Shown here: positions 1-7,641 of the stretch, piece by piece
Numbering within the stretch: the stretch's first letter is position 1
Layout of the letters: every line of letters starts with the position of its first letter
Assembly (NCBI RefSeq): GCF_024172125.1
Contig: NZ_JAMZEA010000003.1
Span: forward strand, 434,001-498,000
Direction of reading: 5' to 3'
Length of the DNA stretch: 64,000 nt
Source: Actinomadura rupiterrae
GTDB lineage: Bacteria > Actinomycetota > Actinomycetes > Streptosporangiales > Streptosporangiaceae
Position numbers and translations under genes: made by a program
Notes under the pieces: generated by a model
The model's input: only the letters and a program-made list of their open reading frames with translations
Databases searched by the model: none
Told to the model about the DNA's origin: nothing

Positions 1-2
1 CC

Positions 3-341
3 TTCGTGGCGGACGCCGACGACTTCGGCTTCGCCCTCACCGACCACTTCGTGAACGGGATTCCGGAGATCGTCGCGTGGGGCGAGCGGCTGGAGGAGCG
101 CGAGATCGCGTTCTACACGGCCTGCCAGCGCGCCGGGGTGCTGCGCGCGGACCTGCCCGTCCGCTGGATGAGCAACACCGTCTACGGACTCATGATCAGC
201 GTCCGGGAGAGCCTGCGGCGCGGCGACGTGGCCCGCCGGGACGTCCCCGGCCTGCTGATCGACACCTTCCTCGCCGGCGCCGGAACCGCGCCGCCGAGCA
301 CCGAGAACGCGAACACCGAGAACGACGGAGGAACGAGATGA
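3..341 (+). CDS. TetR-family transcriptional regulator, C-terminal part
   Basis: The gene enters from the left edge, so its helix-turn-helix is not visible. What remains is about 112 residues of a helical ligand-binding domain, with the RWMSNTVYGLMISVRESLRRGD stretch typical of TetR C-terminal domains, followed by a short N/T/E-rich tail. The stop codon overlaps the ATG of the exporter gene (ATGA), so the two are translationally coupled. By family habit this would be a local repressor that releases the exporter gene when it binds a toxic ligand. The family call is inferred from the C-terminal half plus context; the ligand is unknown. Confidence 0.7.
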   Translation, partial: FVADADDFGFALTDHFVNGIPEIVAWGERLEEREIAFYTACQRAGVLRADLPVRWMSNTVYGLMISVRESLRRGDVARRDVPGLLIDTFLAGAGTAPPSTENANTENDGGTR

Positions 342-1900
342 CGACCGCCGAGCCGGTCGAGACCGGGGCCCGGGTGCCGCAGGGCGGCCGAGCGGCGGCG
401 CCGGACCCGCGGCGGTGGGCGGGGCTGGCCGTGCTGTCGGCGAGCCTGCTGCTCGTCGTGATGGACATGACCGTCCTGAACGTGGCGCTGCCCGGGATCG
501 CCGCCGACCTGCGGCCGTCCTCGATCTCGCTGCTGTGGATGGTGGACGTCTACTCGCTGGTCGTCTCGGGGCTGCTGGTCACCTGGGCCGCGGTCGGCGA
601 CCGGTGGGGCCGCAAGCGGATGCTGCTCACCGGGTTCGCCCTGTTCGGGCTGGCCTCGCTCGCCGTGCTGTGGGCGGACTCGCCCGGCGCGGTCATCGCG
701 GTGCGCGCGGTGCTCGGCGTCGGCGGCGCGATGATCATGCCGTCCACGCTGTCGATGATCCGGAACCTGTTCCCCGACCCGCGCGAGCGCGCGACGGCGC
801 TCGGCGTCTGGGCGACCACGGCCGCGCTCGGCGGCGCGCTCGGCCCGATCCTCGGCGGCGCGCTGCTGGAGGCGTTCTCCTGGCACTCGGCGTTCCTGGT
901 GAACGTCCCGGTGATGGCGGTCGCGGTCGTCGCGGCCTGGTTCCTGCTGCCCGAGTCGCGCAACCCGCACCCGGGCCCGTGGGACGCGGTCGGCGCCGTC
1001 CTGTCGATCATCGGGATGGTCGCGCTCGTCTACGCGATCAAGCACATCGGCAAGGACGGCCTCACCGGCGGGGCGCTCGCCGCGACGGCCGTCGCGGTCG
1101 CCGCGCTGGGCTGGTTCGTGCGGCGCTGCCTGAACCGCGAGCACCCGCTGCTGGACGTCCGGCTGCTGCGCGGGCGGGCGTTCTCCGCCGGGATCGTCAC
1201 CGCGCTGACCGTGAGCACCGCCGCCGCGGCCACGATGCTGCTGCTCGCGCAGTGGATGCAGGTCGTCCAGGGGTACTCGCCGCTGGAGTCGGGCGTCCGG
1301 CTGCTGCCGGAGGCGGTCGGCGCGGCGGTGTTCTCGCCGCTCGCCCCGGCCATCGCGCACCGGATCGGCGCGCGGGCCGTGCTGTCCGGCGGGCTGCTGC
1401 TGATCGGCGCCGGGTTCGTGACGCTGTTCCTCGGGCCGCGCCCGCTCGGCTACCCGACCGTGGCGGTGGCGCTGCTGGTCGTCGGGATCGGACTCGGCGC
1501 CCTCGCGGTGGCGTCCGCCGTGATCATGGCGGGCGCGCCGCCGGCGCGGTCCGGCAGCGCCGCCGCGTTCGAGGAGACCAGCTACGAGCTGGGCGGCGCG
1601 CTCGGCGTCGCGGTGCTCGGCAGCCTCGCCGCCGCGGTGTTCCGGCACGGCCTGCCCGCGTCCGACCTGGCCGCCGCCGGGATCACCGGGCCCGCGGCGG
1701 GCCAGGCGCGCGAGTCGATCGCGGGCGCGGTCGAGGTGGCCCGGCCGGTCGGCGCCCACCTGGTCGCCGAGGCCGAGCACGCCTTCACCACGTCCCTGGA
1801 GTGGACGGGCCTGGCGGGTGGCGCGCTGATGCTGGCCGCGGCCGTCGCCGTCTGGCTGCTCACCCCGCGCGACCTGGACCTCGCCGACTCCGAGCACTGA
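338..1900 (+). CDS. MFS drug exporter, DHA2 (EmrB/QacA) type
   Basis: A 520-residue polytopic membrane protein with the spacing expected of 14 transmembrane segments. The first helix carries the DMTVLNVALP motif and the loop after helix 2 carries GDRWGRKRM (MFS motif A). The ALGGALGPILGG segment matches antiporter motif C. The family exports drugs or other hydrophobic compounds by proton antiport. The start is the ATG overlapping the regulator stop codon; the longer reading frame upstream is a shadow of that regulator. The C-terminus ends in a segment that is repeated twice more beyond the stop codon (see the repeat at 1868-1966). The substrate cannot be read from the sequence. Confidence 0.9.
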   Translation: MTTAEPVETGARVPQGGRAAAPDPRRWAGLAVLSASLLLVVMDMTVLNVALPGIAADLRPSSISLLWMVDVYSLVVSGLLVTWAAVGDRWGRKRMLLTGFALFGLASLAVLWADSPGAVIAVRAVLGVGGAMIMPSTLSMIRNLFPDPRERATALGVWATTAALGGALGPILGGALLEAFSWHSAFLVNVPVMAVAVVAAWFLLPESRNPHPGPWDAVGAVLSIIGMVALVYAIKHIGKDGLTGGALAATAVAVAALGWFVRRCLNREHPLLDVRLLRGRAFSAGIVTALTVSTAAAATMLLLAQWMQVVQGYSPLESGVRLLPEAVGAAVFSPLAPAIAHRIGARAVLSGGLLLIGAGFVTLFLGPRPLGYPTVAVALLVVGIGLGALAVASAVIMAGAPPARSGSAAAFEETSYELGGALGVAVLGSLAAAVFRHGLPASDLAAAGITGPAAGQARESIAGAVEVARPVGAHLVAEAEHAFTTSLEWTGLAGGALMLAAAVAVWLLTPRDLDLADSEH

Positions 1901-1966
1901 GAGAACCTGGGCCTCGTCGGCTCCGAGCACTGAGAAGACCTGGACCTGGCCGGCTCCGAGCACTGC
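1868..1966 (+). repeat. Three 33-bp tandem repeats spanning the exporter stop codon
   Basis: Three consecutive, degenerate 33-bp units lie at 1868-1900, 1901-1933 and 1934-1966. Each reads roughly as (E/R)-(D/N)-L-(D/G)-L-x-(D/G)-S-E-H followed by a stop or Cys codon. Unit 1 is the true end of the exporter gene and units 2 and 3 lie after its TGA. Units 1 and 2 end in TGA and unit 3 ends in TGC. Unit length is a multiple of three, so the repeats stay in frame. Confidence 0.9.
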
Positions 1967-2097
1967 GTGCCGGGGTCGGCCGGGCCCCGGAATCGGGTCG
2001 GAAGCGCGGCGGGCGGGGCGCATCGGCGCCCTCACGACGCCGCCAAGAATCGGCAAATGACGGACGCTGCGCGATCTCCCGGTTACGCTCCGAAGCT

Positions 2098-2913
2098 GTG
2101 ACCGAACTGCGCACGACACCGGTCAACTCCGGCGAGCTGTTCTCCGCACGCGTCCGGCAGCACGGCGCCGAACGCCCGCTGCACCGGCTGCACCTGCTGG
2201 AAGCGGGCTGCGGCTGGGCGCACCCGCTCGACCTCGGCGGCCTGGACGTCCACGTCACCGGCGTCGACCTCGACCTGCCCGCGCTGCGCGACCGCACCCG
2301 CGCCCGCACCGACCTGGACGCCTGGCACCTGGGCGACCTGCGGGACGTCCCGATGCCGCCGCGCGCCTACGACGTGGTGCACGCCCCGTACCTGATCGAG
2401 CGGCTCCGCAACGCCGAGCTGGTCCTCGACCGGATCGTGGCGTCGCTGCGGCCCGGCGGCCTGCTCCTGGTCCGGATGCGGGACCGCGACACCGCGTTCG
2501 GGTTCCTCGACCGCAAGGTCCCGGGCGCGCTGCGCCGCTCCGCCGTCCGGACCGCCGTCCGGGCCGCCGCGCTCCGCGTGCCGAGACCGCGCGGGGCCTC
2601 GGACGGCCCGCCCGGCGGCCCGCCCGGCGGCCCGCCCGGGCAGGGCGTGCCGCTCCCGCCGCCCGCGCCGACCGCCTACAACCGGGTCGCCTCGCGCGCC
2701 GGGATGCAGTGGTACTGCGTGATGCGCGGCCTGGTCATCGCCGAGGAGTACACCTCGCGGGACTGCATGACCGCGCTCGGGGCCGGAACCGGCCTGCTCC
2801 CCGCGGCGTGCCGCGGCGTGGCGGCCGCGAGCCGGGGCCGGCTGCCCGCCACGCACTCCGAGGTCACGCTGGTGGTCCGCAAGCCGCAGAACCGGTACGC
2901 CAGAGTGATCTGA
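2098..2913 (+). CDS. Class I SAM-dependent methyltransferase
   Basis: A 271-residue protein with a recognisable Rossmann methyltransferase core. Motif I is the LLEAGCGWAHPLDL region at about residues 32-45, followed by an acidic strand end (VTGVDLDLP), a YDVVHAPYLIERL segment and LRPGGLLLVRMRDRD. A Gly/Pro-rich insert (three GGPP-like units) splits the C-terminal third. GTG at 2098 is chosen because upstream in-frame sequence is a shadow of the exporter. The substrate is unknown. It sits just before the sulfated-glycan locus, so it could methylate a glycan or be unrelated; nothing in the sequence decides this. Confidence 0.7.
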   Translation: MTELRTTPVNSGELFSARVRQHGAERPLHRLHLLEAGCGWAHPLDLGGLDVHVTGVDLDLPALRDRTRARTDLDAWHLGDLRDVPMPPRAYDVVHAPYLIERLRNAELVLDRIVASLRPGGLLLVRMRDRDTAFGFLDRKVPGALRRSAVRTAVRAAALRVPRPRGASDGPPGGPPGGPPGQGVPLPPPAPTAYNRVASRAGMQWYCVMRGLVIAEEYTSRDCMTALGAGTGLLPAACRGVAAASRGRLPATHSEVTLVVRKPQNRYARVI

Positions 2914-3022
2914 CCGACCGCCCCGCGAGGTGCGCGAGGGCCCGCCGGCTCGGTAAATTTCTGCGGACACCCCAACTGACCTGGATCGGCCCGGCCCGCG
3001 CCGGGCCGGATCGGAGACCGCG

Positions 3023-4537
3023 GTGACCGCCGAAGCCGGCCTTCCCGACATGCTGCGCGACCTGCCCGCCTGGACACCCGACCCGGTGGAGCTCGCGGAC
3101 CTGGAGCTGCTGCTCTCGGGCGTGTACCGGCCGCTGCCGGGGTTCCTCGGGTCGTTCGACACGGCCATGGTGATCGCGGGCGGGCGGCTCGCCGACGGGA
3201 CGCCGTGGCCGGTCCCGGTCACGCTGACCGTCCCGAAGGAGCTGACCGCGCACGAGCGGGTCGTCCTGCAGGACCCGGAGGGCGTGCCGCTCGCCGCCCT
3301 CACGGTCACCGAGGCCTGGCAGGACCCGACGTCCCAGAGCTGGCGGCTCGCCGGCCCGCTGGAGCCGCTGCGCGCGCCCGCGCACGGCCCGTTCCACCGG
3401 CTGCGCCGCCGCCCGGACGAGGTCGAGCCCGCCGACGGGCCGGTCCTCGCCGTCGCCACCCGCGAGCCGCTGCACCGCCGGGGCCTCGGCCAGGTCCGCC
3501 AGGTCGCCGAGCGGCTCGGCGCGCGGGTGCTCGTCCTGCCGCTGCTGAGCGGCGTGCACGACGAGTCCCTGGTGCGGGCGCTGCTGGCCGTCCGGCGGGA
3601 GCTTCCGGAGGGGACGCGGATCATCCCCGTGCCGCTGCCCGTCCGCCCGGAGGTCGCCGAACTCGCCCAGGACGCCGCGTCCGGCCGCGACGCCGGCGCC
3701 GAGCGCGACGTCCGGCTGCGCGCGCAGGTCGCCGCCGCCTACGGAGCGACGCACCTGCTGGCGGACGCCGAGGTGGAGGGCACCGCGATCCCGGTGGTCG
3801 TCGCCGAGCCGTGGGCCTACGACGCGGACGTGGAGGTGTGGCGGCCGGTCGCGCGGATCGAGCCCGACCACGTCCAGGCGGAGCTGACCCCCGAGCAGCT
3901 CGGCGACCTGCTCGACCGCGGCGAGCCGGTCCCCGACTGGTTCACCCCGCCCGCCGTCGCCGCCGAGCTGGCGGTGGCGCGCCCGCCCAAGCACGAGCGC
4001 GGGCTCACGGTCCTGTTCACCGGGCTGTCCGGGTCGGGCAAGTCGACCGTCGCGCGCGGCGTCTGCGACGCGATCGTCGAGCGCGGCGGCCGGACGGTCA
4101 CCCTGCTGGACGGCGACGTCGTGCGCCGCATGCTGTCGGCGGGCCTGACGTTCTCCCGCGCCGACCGGGACCTGAACATCCGCCGCATCGGGTTCGTCGC
4201 CGCCGAGATCACCCGGCACGGCGGCGTCGCCGTCTGCGCGCCGATCGCGCCCTACGCCGCGACGCGCGCCGAGGTCCGCCGGATGGTCGAGGCGGCGGGC
4301 GACTTCGTCCTCGTGCACGTCGCCACGCCGCTGGAGGAGTGCGAGCGCCGCGACCGCAAGGGCCTCTACGCCAAGGCCCGCGCCGGGATCATCCCCGAGT
4401 TCACCGGCGTCTCCGACCCCTACGAGGTGCCGGACGACGCCGACCTGACCCTCGACACGTCCCGGTTGACCCCGGACGAGGCGGTCGCGCAGGTCGTGGA
4501 GCTGCTCACCTCGGGAGGCTGGCTCCGCCCCGAATAG
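3023..4537 (+). CDS. cysC: APS kinase with a degenerate N-terminal ATP-sulfurylase-like domain
   Basis: A 504-residue protein. The C-terminal APS kinase domain (about 325-504) is intact: P-loop GLSGSGKST (334-342), LDGDVVR (362-368), FSRADRDLNIRRIG (377-390) and KGLYAKAR (446-453). It makes PAPS from APS and ATP. The N-terminal two-thirds resembles an ATP sulfurylase with its PUA-like part. However, the catalytic QTRNPxHxxH motif reads ATREPLHRRG (145-154), so Gln, Asn and the second His are missing. I infer that this half is no longer a sulfurylase and that CysD/CysN at 30-32 kb make the APS. The start is GTG at 3023. It stands alone 80 bp before the permease gene, at the left end of the glycan locus. 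Confidence 0.88.
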   Translation: MTAEAGLPDMLRDLPAWTPDPVELADLELLLSGVYRPLPGFLGSFDTAMVIAGGRLADGTPWPVPVTLTVPKELTAHERVVLQDPEGVPLAALTVTEAWQDPTSQSWRLAGPLEPLRAPAHGPFHRLRRRPDEVEPADGPVLAVATREPLHRRGLGQVRQVAERLGARVLVLPLLSGVHDESLVRALLAVRRELPEGTRIIPVPLPVRPEVAELAQDAASGRDAGAERDVRLRAQVAAAYGATHLLADAEVEGTAIPVVVAEPWAYDADVEVWRPVARIEPDHVQAELTPEQLGDLLDRGEPVPDWFTPPAVAAELAVARPPKHERGLTVLFTGLSGSGKSTVARGVCDAIVERGGRTVTLLDGDVVRRMLSAGLTFSRADRDLNIRRIGFVAAEITRHGGVAVCAPIAPYAATRAEVRRMVEAAGDFVLVHVATPLEECERRDRKGLYAKARAGIIPEFTGVSDPYEVPDDADLTLDTSRLTPDEAVAQVVELLTSGGWLRPE

Positions 4538-4619
4538 GCCCGACGCGCAGGGGCGGGGTTTTCCACAGGAGCGACGCCCCTTACCCTGTTCTCAGGATTT
4601 CCTGTATGTCTGGTAGGTC

Positions 4620-5597
4620 ATGCCGATGCACTTCGATTGGGCGATGGCGGGCGGCTCCTTCCTGGTGGCCGTCGTCGTCGGGCTGACCGGGATGGGCGGC
4701 GGGGCGCTGATGACCCCGATGCTCGTGACCTTCTTCGGCGTCAGCCCGCTCGCGGCGGTGTCGAGCGACCTGGTCGCGGCGGCCGTGATGAAGCCGGTCG
4801 GGAGCCTCGTCCACCTACGGCGCGGCACGGTCAATCTGCGCCTGGTCGGGTGGCTGTGCGTGGGGTCGGTGCCGTCCGCGTTCGCCGGCGTGCTGGTGGC
4901 GCGGGCGCTCGGGCACGGCGCGGACGTGCAGGACGTCGTCCAGAAGGCGCTGGGCGTCGCGCTGCTGGTCGCCGCCTCCGGGCTCGTCCTCAAGGCGTGG
5001 ATGAGCCGCCGCAGCGCGACCGAGGACGCGCCGGACGCGCAGGACGGGACGCCGCAGATCAGCGTCCGGCCGCTCCCGACGGCGCTGGTCGGCCTGCTCG
5101 GCGGGCTCGTGGTCGGGATGACCTCGGTCGGGTCCGGATCGCTGATCATCGTGGCGCTGCTCGCGCTCTACCCGGCGCTGCGCGCGAACCAGCTCGTCGG
5201 CACGGACCTGCTCCAGGCGGTGCCGCTGGTGTTCTCGGCGGCCCTCGGCCACCTGCTGTTCGGCGACTTCCACATGGAGGTCACGGCCGCGCTGCTCGTG
5301 GGCTCGATCCCCGGCGTCTACCTCGGCTCGCGGATCTCCTCGCGCGCGCCGGGCGGGATCATCCGGCGCGTGCTGGCGTTCGTCCTAGTGGTGTCCGGCC
5401 TGAAGATGTTCGGCGTCCCGGCCGTCCCGCTGGCCTGGACCATGGTCGGCCTGGCGGCGGCCGGAGGGCTCCTGTGGGCGGTCGGCGCGGCCCGTCGCCC
5501 ACGGCAGGACGGCCCCGGCGGCGAACGTGAAGCCGGTCACGAGCAGGCCGGAGACCAGCCAGCCGCCGGCCACGTCGGTGATCCAGTGGCGTCCTAG
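4620..5597 (+). CDS. TauE/SafE-family permease
   Basis: A 325-residue membrane protein of the TauE/SafE (DUF81) family, with two half-repeats. Each half has a Gly-rich first helix (VVGLTGMGGGALMTPML and VVGMTSVGSGSLIIVAL). Members move sulfite, sulfoacetate or other organosulfur anions. Next to cysC it plausibly handles sulfur anions for the sulfation pathway, but that is inference from position. ATG at 4620 is used; an in-frame ATG at 4626 is possible. The last 70 or so residues are hydrophilic and lie antisense to the end of the phosphatase-like gene. The overlap is 213 bp, unusually long, and might mean the frame runs on past an ancestral stop. Confidence 0.82.
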   Translation: MPMHFDWAMAGGSFLVAVVVGLTGMGGGALMTPMLVTFFGVSPLAAVSSDLVAAAVMKPVGSLVHLRRGTVNLRLVGWLCVGSVPSAFAGVLVARALGHGADVQDVVQKALGVALLVAASGLVLKAWMSRRSATEDAPDAQDGTPQISVRPLPTALVGLLGGLVVGMTSVGSGSLIIVALLALYPALRANQLVGTDLLQAVPLVFSAALGHLLFGDFHMEVTAALLVGSIPGVYLGSRISSRAPGGIIRRVLAFVLVVSGLKMFGVPAVPLAWTMVGLAAAGGLLWAVGAARRPRQDGPGGEREAGHEQAGDQPAAGHVGDPVAS

Positions 5598-6323
5598 GTC
5601 GAGCCGCGTGTAGCCCTCGACCGCGCCCGACAGCACGACGAGCGTGACCGCGGCGGTGGTCCAGCGCGGGCTGGACGCCCACCGCATCCCGCGCGCGCGG
5701 GCGTAGTAGAAGATCAGGAAGACGCAGAAACCGCCCTGCGCGAGCAGCCGGATCGTCGCCCCGGACGGGTAGGTGCCCGGGTTCGTCGGCGGGTGGCCGC
5801 GGTCGACCAGCGCGGCGAGCGCGAGCTGCCCCCAGTACTGCGCCACGAACATCACCGCGATCAGCAGGACCGGGACCCACCGGCGGCGCCGCGCCAGCAG
5901 CAGCGTCACCGCCATGGAGAAGACCGCGAAGTACCGGGTCGCGGGACGGTCGCCGACCTGGGTGACCTGCGCCATCAGCGACGCCCAGCCGCCGTGCAGC
6001 CGGTGCGCCTCGATCCAGTGGTAGACCGGCCAGTCGATCGCGTGCTGCCCGAACCGGAACGCGACGATCCGGCCGAAGGGCCAGGCGACGACCAGCGTCG
6101 TCCCGATGGCCGCCATCGTCAGCAGCAGGTACGCGCCCCACGGCCCCAGCGTCCGGACGAGCCCGGAGCGGGCGTCCAGGAACCTCCGCCGGACGGCGCC
6201 GACCGGGTTCGTCCCGTTGACGGCGGCTGCGAGCCGTCCGACCAGCGCGGGGCGCGCCAGGAACGTCAGCCCGGCAGCGAGGAGGGCGGCGAGCACGACC
6301 GCACCGCAGAGCAGAACTGGCAT
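5385..6323 (-). CDS. PAP2-superfamily membrane protein (phosphatase-like), altered active site
   Basis: A 312-residue polytopic membrane protein. The third PAP2 motif is present as TRLDLGRHWITD, with the nucleophile His. The second motif, normally PSGH, reads PSGATIRLL, so the usual acid/base His is absent. Family members remove phosphate from lipid carriers, including undecaprenyl pyrophosphate, which would suit an exopolysaccharide locus. The missing His makes activity uncertain. It follows the flippase gene by 31 bp on the same strand and is probably its operon partner. ATG at 6323 begins a clear hydrophobic N-terminal helix; longer frames upstream run into the flippase gene. Confidence 0.72.
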   Translation of the reverse strand: MPVLLCGAVVLAALLAAGLTFLARPALVGRLAAAVNGTNPVGAVRRRFLDARSGLVRTLGPWGAYLLLTMAAIGTTLVVAWPFGRIVAFRFGQHAIDWPVYHWIEAHRLHGGWASLMAQVTQVGDRPATRYFAVFSMAVTLLLARRRRWVPVLLIAVMFVAQYWGQLALAALVDRGHPPTNPGTYPSGATIRLLAQGGFCVFLIFYYARARGMRWASSPRWTTAAVTLVVLSGAVEGYTRLDLGRHWITDVAGGWLVSGLLVTGFTFAAGAVLPWATGRADRPQEPSGRRQADHGPGQRDGRDAEHLQAGHH

Positions 6324-6354
6324 GCGGCAACAATAGCCACTCGAAACGCCGGAA

Positions 6355-7641
6355 CTATCCGGAAACTCCCTGCATGGCGGCGACCTCGGCCTGCGCCTCC
6401 ACCGGACGCGGATCGTCCCGGCGCAGCAGGTACCAGAGCAGCGCCGCCGAGACGAGCCCGCCGCCGCCGAGGCAGTACGGCGCGAGGGCCGCGTGGCTCG
6501 GCGCGGCCGCCAGCAGCCCGAGCAGCACCAGCAGCCCGAACGCGCTCTCCACGCCCCGGACGGCGAACACCATCCGGGACTTCTTGCGCGCGGTCGCGAG
6601 GCTCGCCAGCGGCAGCGTGCAGGCGAAGCACACCGCATAGACGCCCCAGCCCGCCAGCGCAGTCTTGTTCACATCGAACGAGCCGCCCGTGACGACCGGG
6701 CCGAGCCAGTCGACCAGGACGATCCCGCCGAGGCTCAGGACCAGGGCGATCCCCGCCATCAGCCCGCACGCCTTCAGCGCCGCGCGGGCGGGCATCGGCG
6801 TGCCCTCCCGCTCGGCCTTGGCGAAGTCGCCGAGCAGGAACCAGCCCGCGCCGTTCACGAACGTCATCGCGGGCGCGAGCAGCAGCCGCGCCGCCTCCAC
6901 CCCGGCCAGCGCCGCCGTGGACGCGAACGCCGCGATCATGATCCGGGCGAGCAGCAGCGCGCCCGGCCGGACCCCGGCCTGCACCGACCGCCACCACGCG
7001 AACTCCAGGATCTCCCGCAGCGCCGTCCCGCGCAGCGGCGCGCCCGCGTACTCCTCGGCGGGCAGCCGCAGCCGCGCCAGCCCGATCGAGCCGACGCAGC
7101 CCACGCACATCGCGCCGAGCAGCAGCTCGACCGAGCCGTCCGCGCCGAGGCCGACCGCGATGCCCAGCGCGGCCAGCGTCACCACCAGGTAGGACGCGTC
7201 GTTGAGGGTGAGCCGCCAGAACTCCATCCGCGCGGTGAAGATCCGCCGCCCGGTCTCGTTCAGCAGCCAGAGCGCCACCAGCAGCGCGAACAGCGCCGTC
7301 CCGGCCGCCCCGGCGAGGCCCATCGCGACCGACACGACCGCGCCGACGACCGCGCCCGCCGCGACCGTCCCGATCACCGACCAGAGCAGCGCGCCGCGCA
7401 CCCGCGGGTCGAACCGGTCGAAGACGGTCAGCGTGTCGCCGACGAAGCTGGTCTGCACGGACGTGATCATGACCAGCACCGCGAAGAACAGCGCGTACGC
7501 GCCGTACCCGGACGCGCCGAGCGTCCGCGCCGCGAGCGACTGCACGACCAGGCTGCCGCCCGCCGTCACGAACTGCACCGCGACCGCGCCACCCGCCGAC
7601 GACAGCAGCTTGGCGGCCTTGCCCTTGAGGATCGCGCGCAT
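6355..7641 (-). CDS. Polysaccharide flippase (Wzx-like, MATE/MOP superfamily)
   Basis: A 428-residue membrane protein with about 12 hydrophobic segments. The N-terminus (VQSLAARTLGASGYGAYALFFAVL) is characteristic of O-antigen and teichuronic acid flippases. The role is transbilayer movement of undecaprenyl-linked oligosaccharide. Its ATG overlaps the TGA of the Wzz-like gene by one base. The leftward gene order GT4, Wzz-like, flippase, phosphatase-like therefore looks like one transcript. No substrate can be predicted; the rhamnose and sulfation genes of the locus are the best hint. Confidence 0.85.
   Translation of the reverse strand: MRAILKGKAAKLLSSAGGAVAVQFVTAGGSLVVQSLAARTLGASGYGAYALFFAVLVMITSVQTSFVGDTLTVFDRFDPRVRGALLWSVIGTVAAGAVVGAVVSVAMGLAGAAGTALFALLVALWLLNETGRRIFTARMEFWRLTLNDASYLVVTLAALGIAVGLGADGSVELLLGAMCVGCVGSIGLARLRLPAEEYAGAPLRGTALREILEFAWWRSVQAGVRPGALLLARIMIAAFASTAALAGVEAARLLLAPAMTFVNGAGWFLLGDFAKAEREGTPMPARAALKACGLMAGIALVLSLGGIVLVDWLGPVVTGGSFDVNKTALAGWGVYAVCFACTLPLASLATARKKSRMVFAVRGVESAFGLLVLLGLLAAAPSHAALAPYCLGGGGLVSAALLWYLLRRDDPRPVEAQAEVAAMQGVSG

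Noticed and set aside
182..2119. 645-residue minus-strand frame over the exporter
   Set aside because: No domain and a shadow-type composition; the exporter on the plus strand is certain.
3023..4537. Calling CysC a fully bifunctional PAPS synthase
   Set aside because: The sulfurylase catalytic motif is not intact, and separate cysD and cysN are present.
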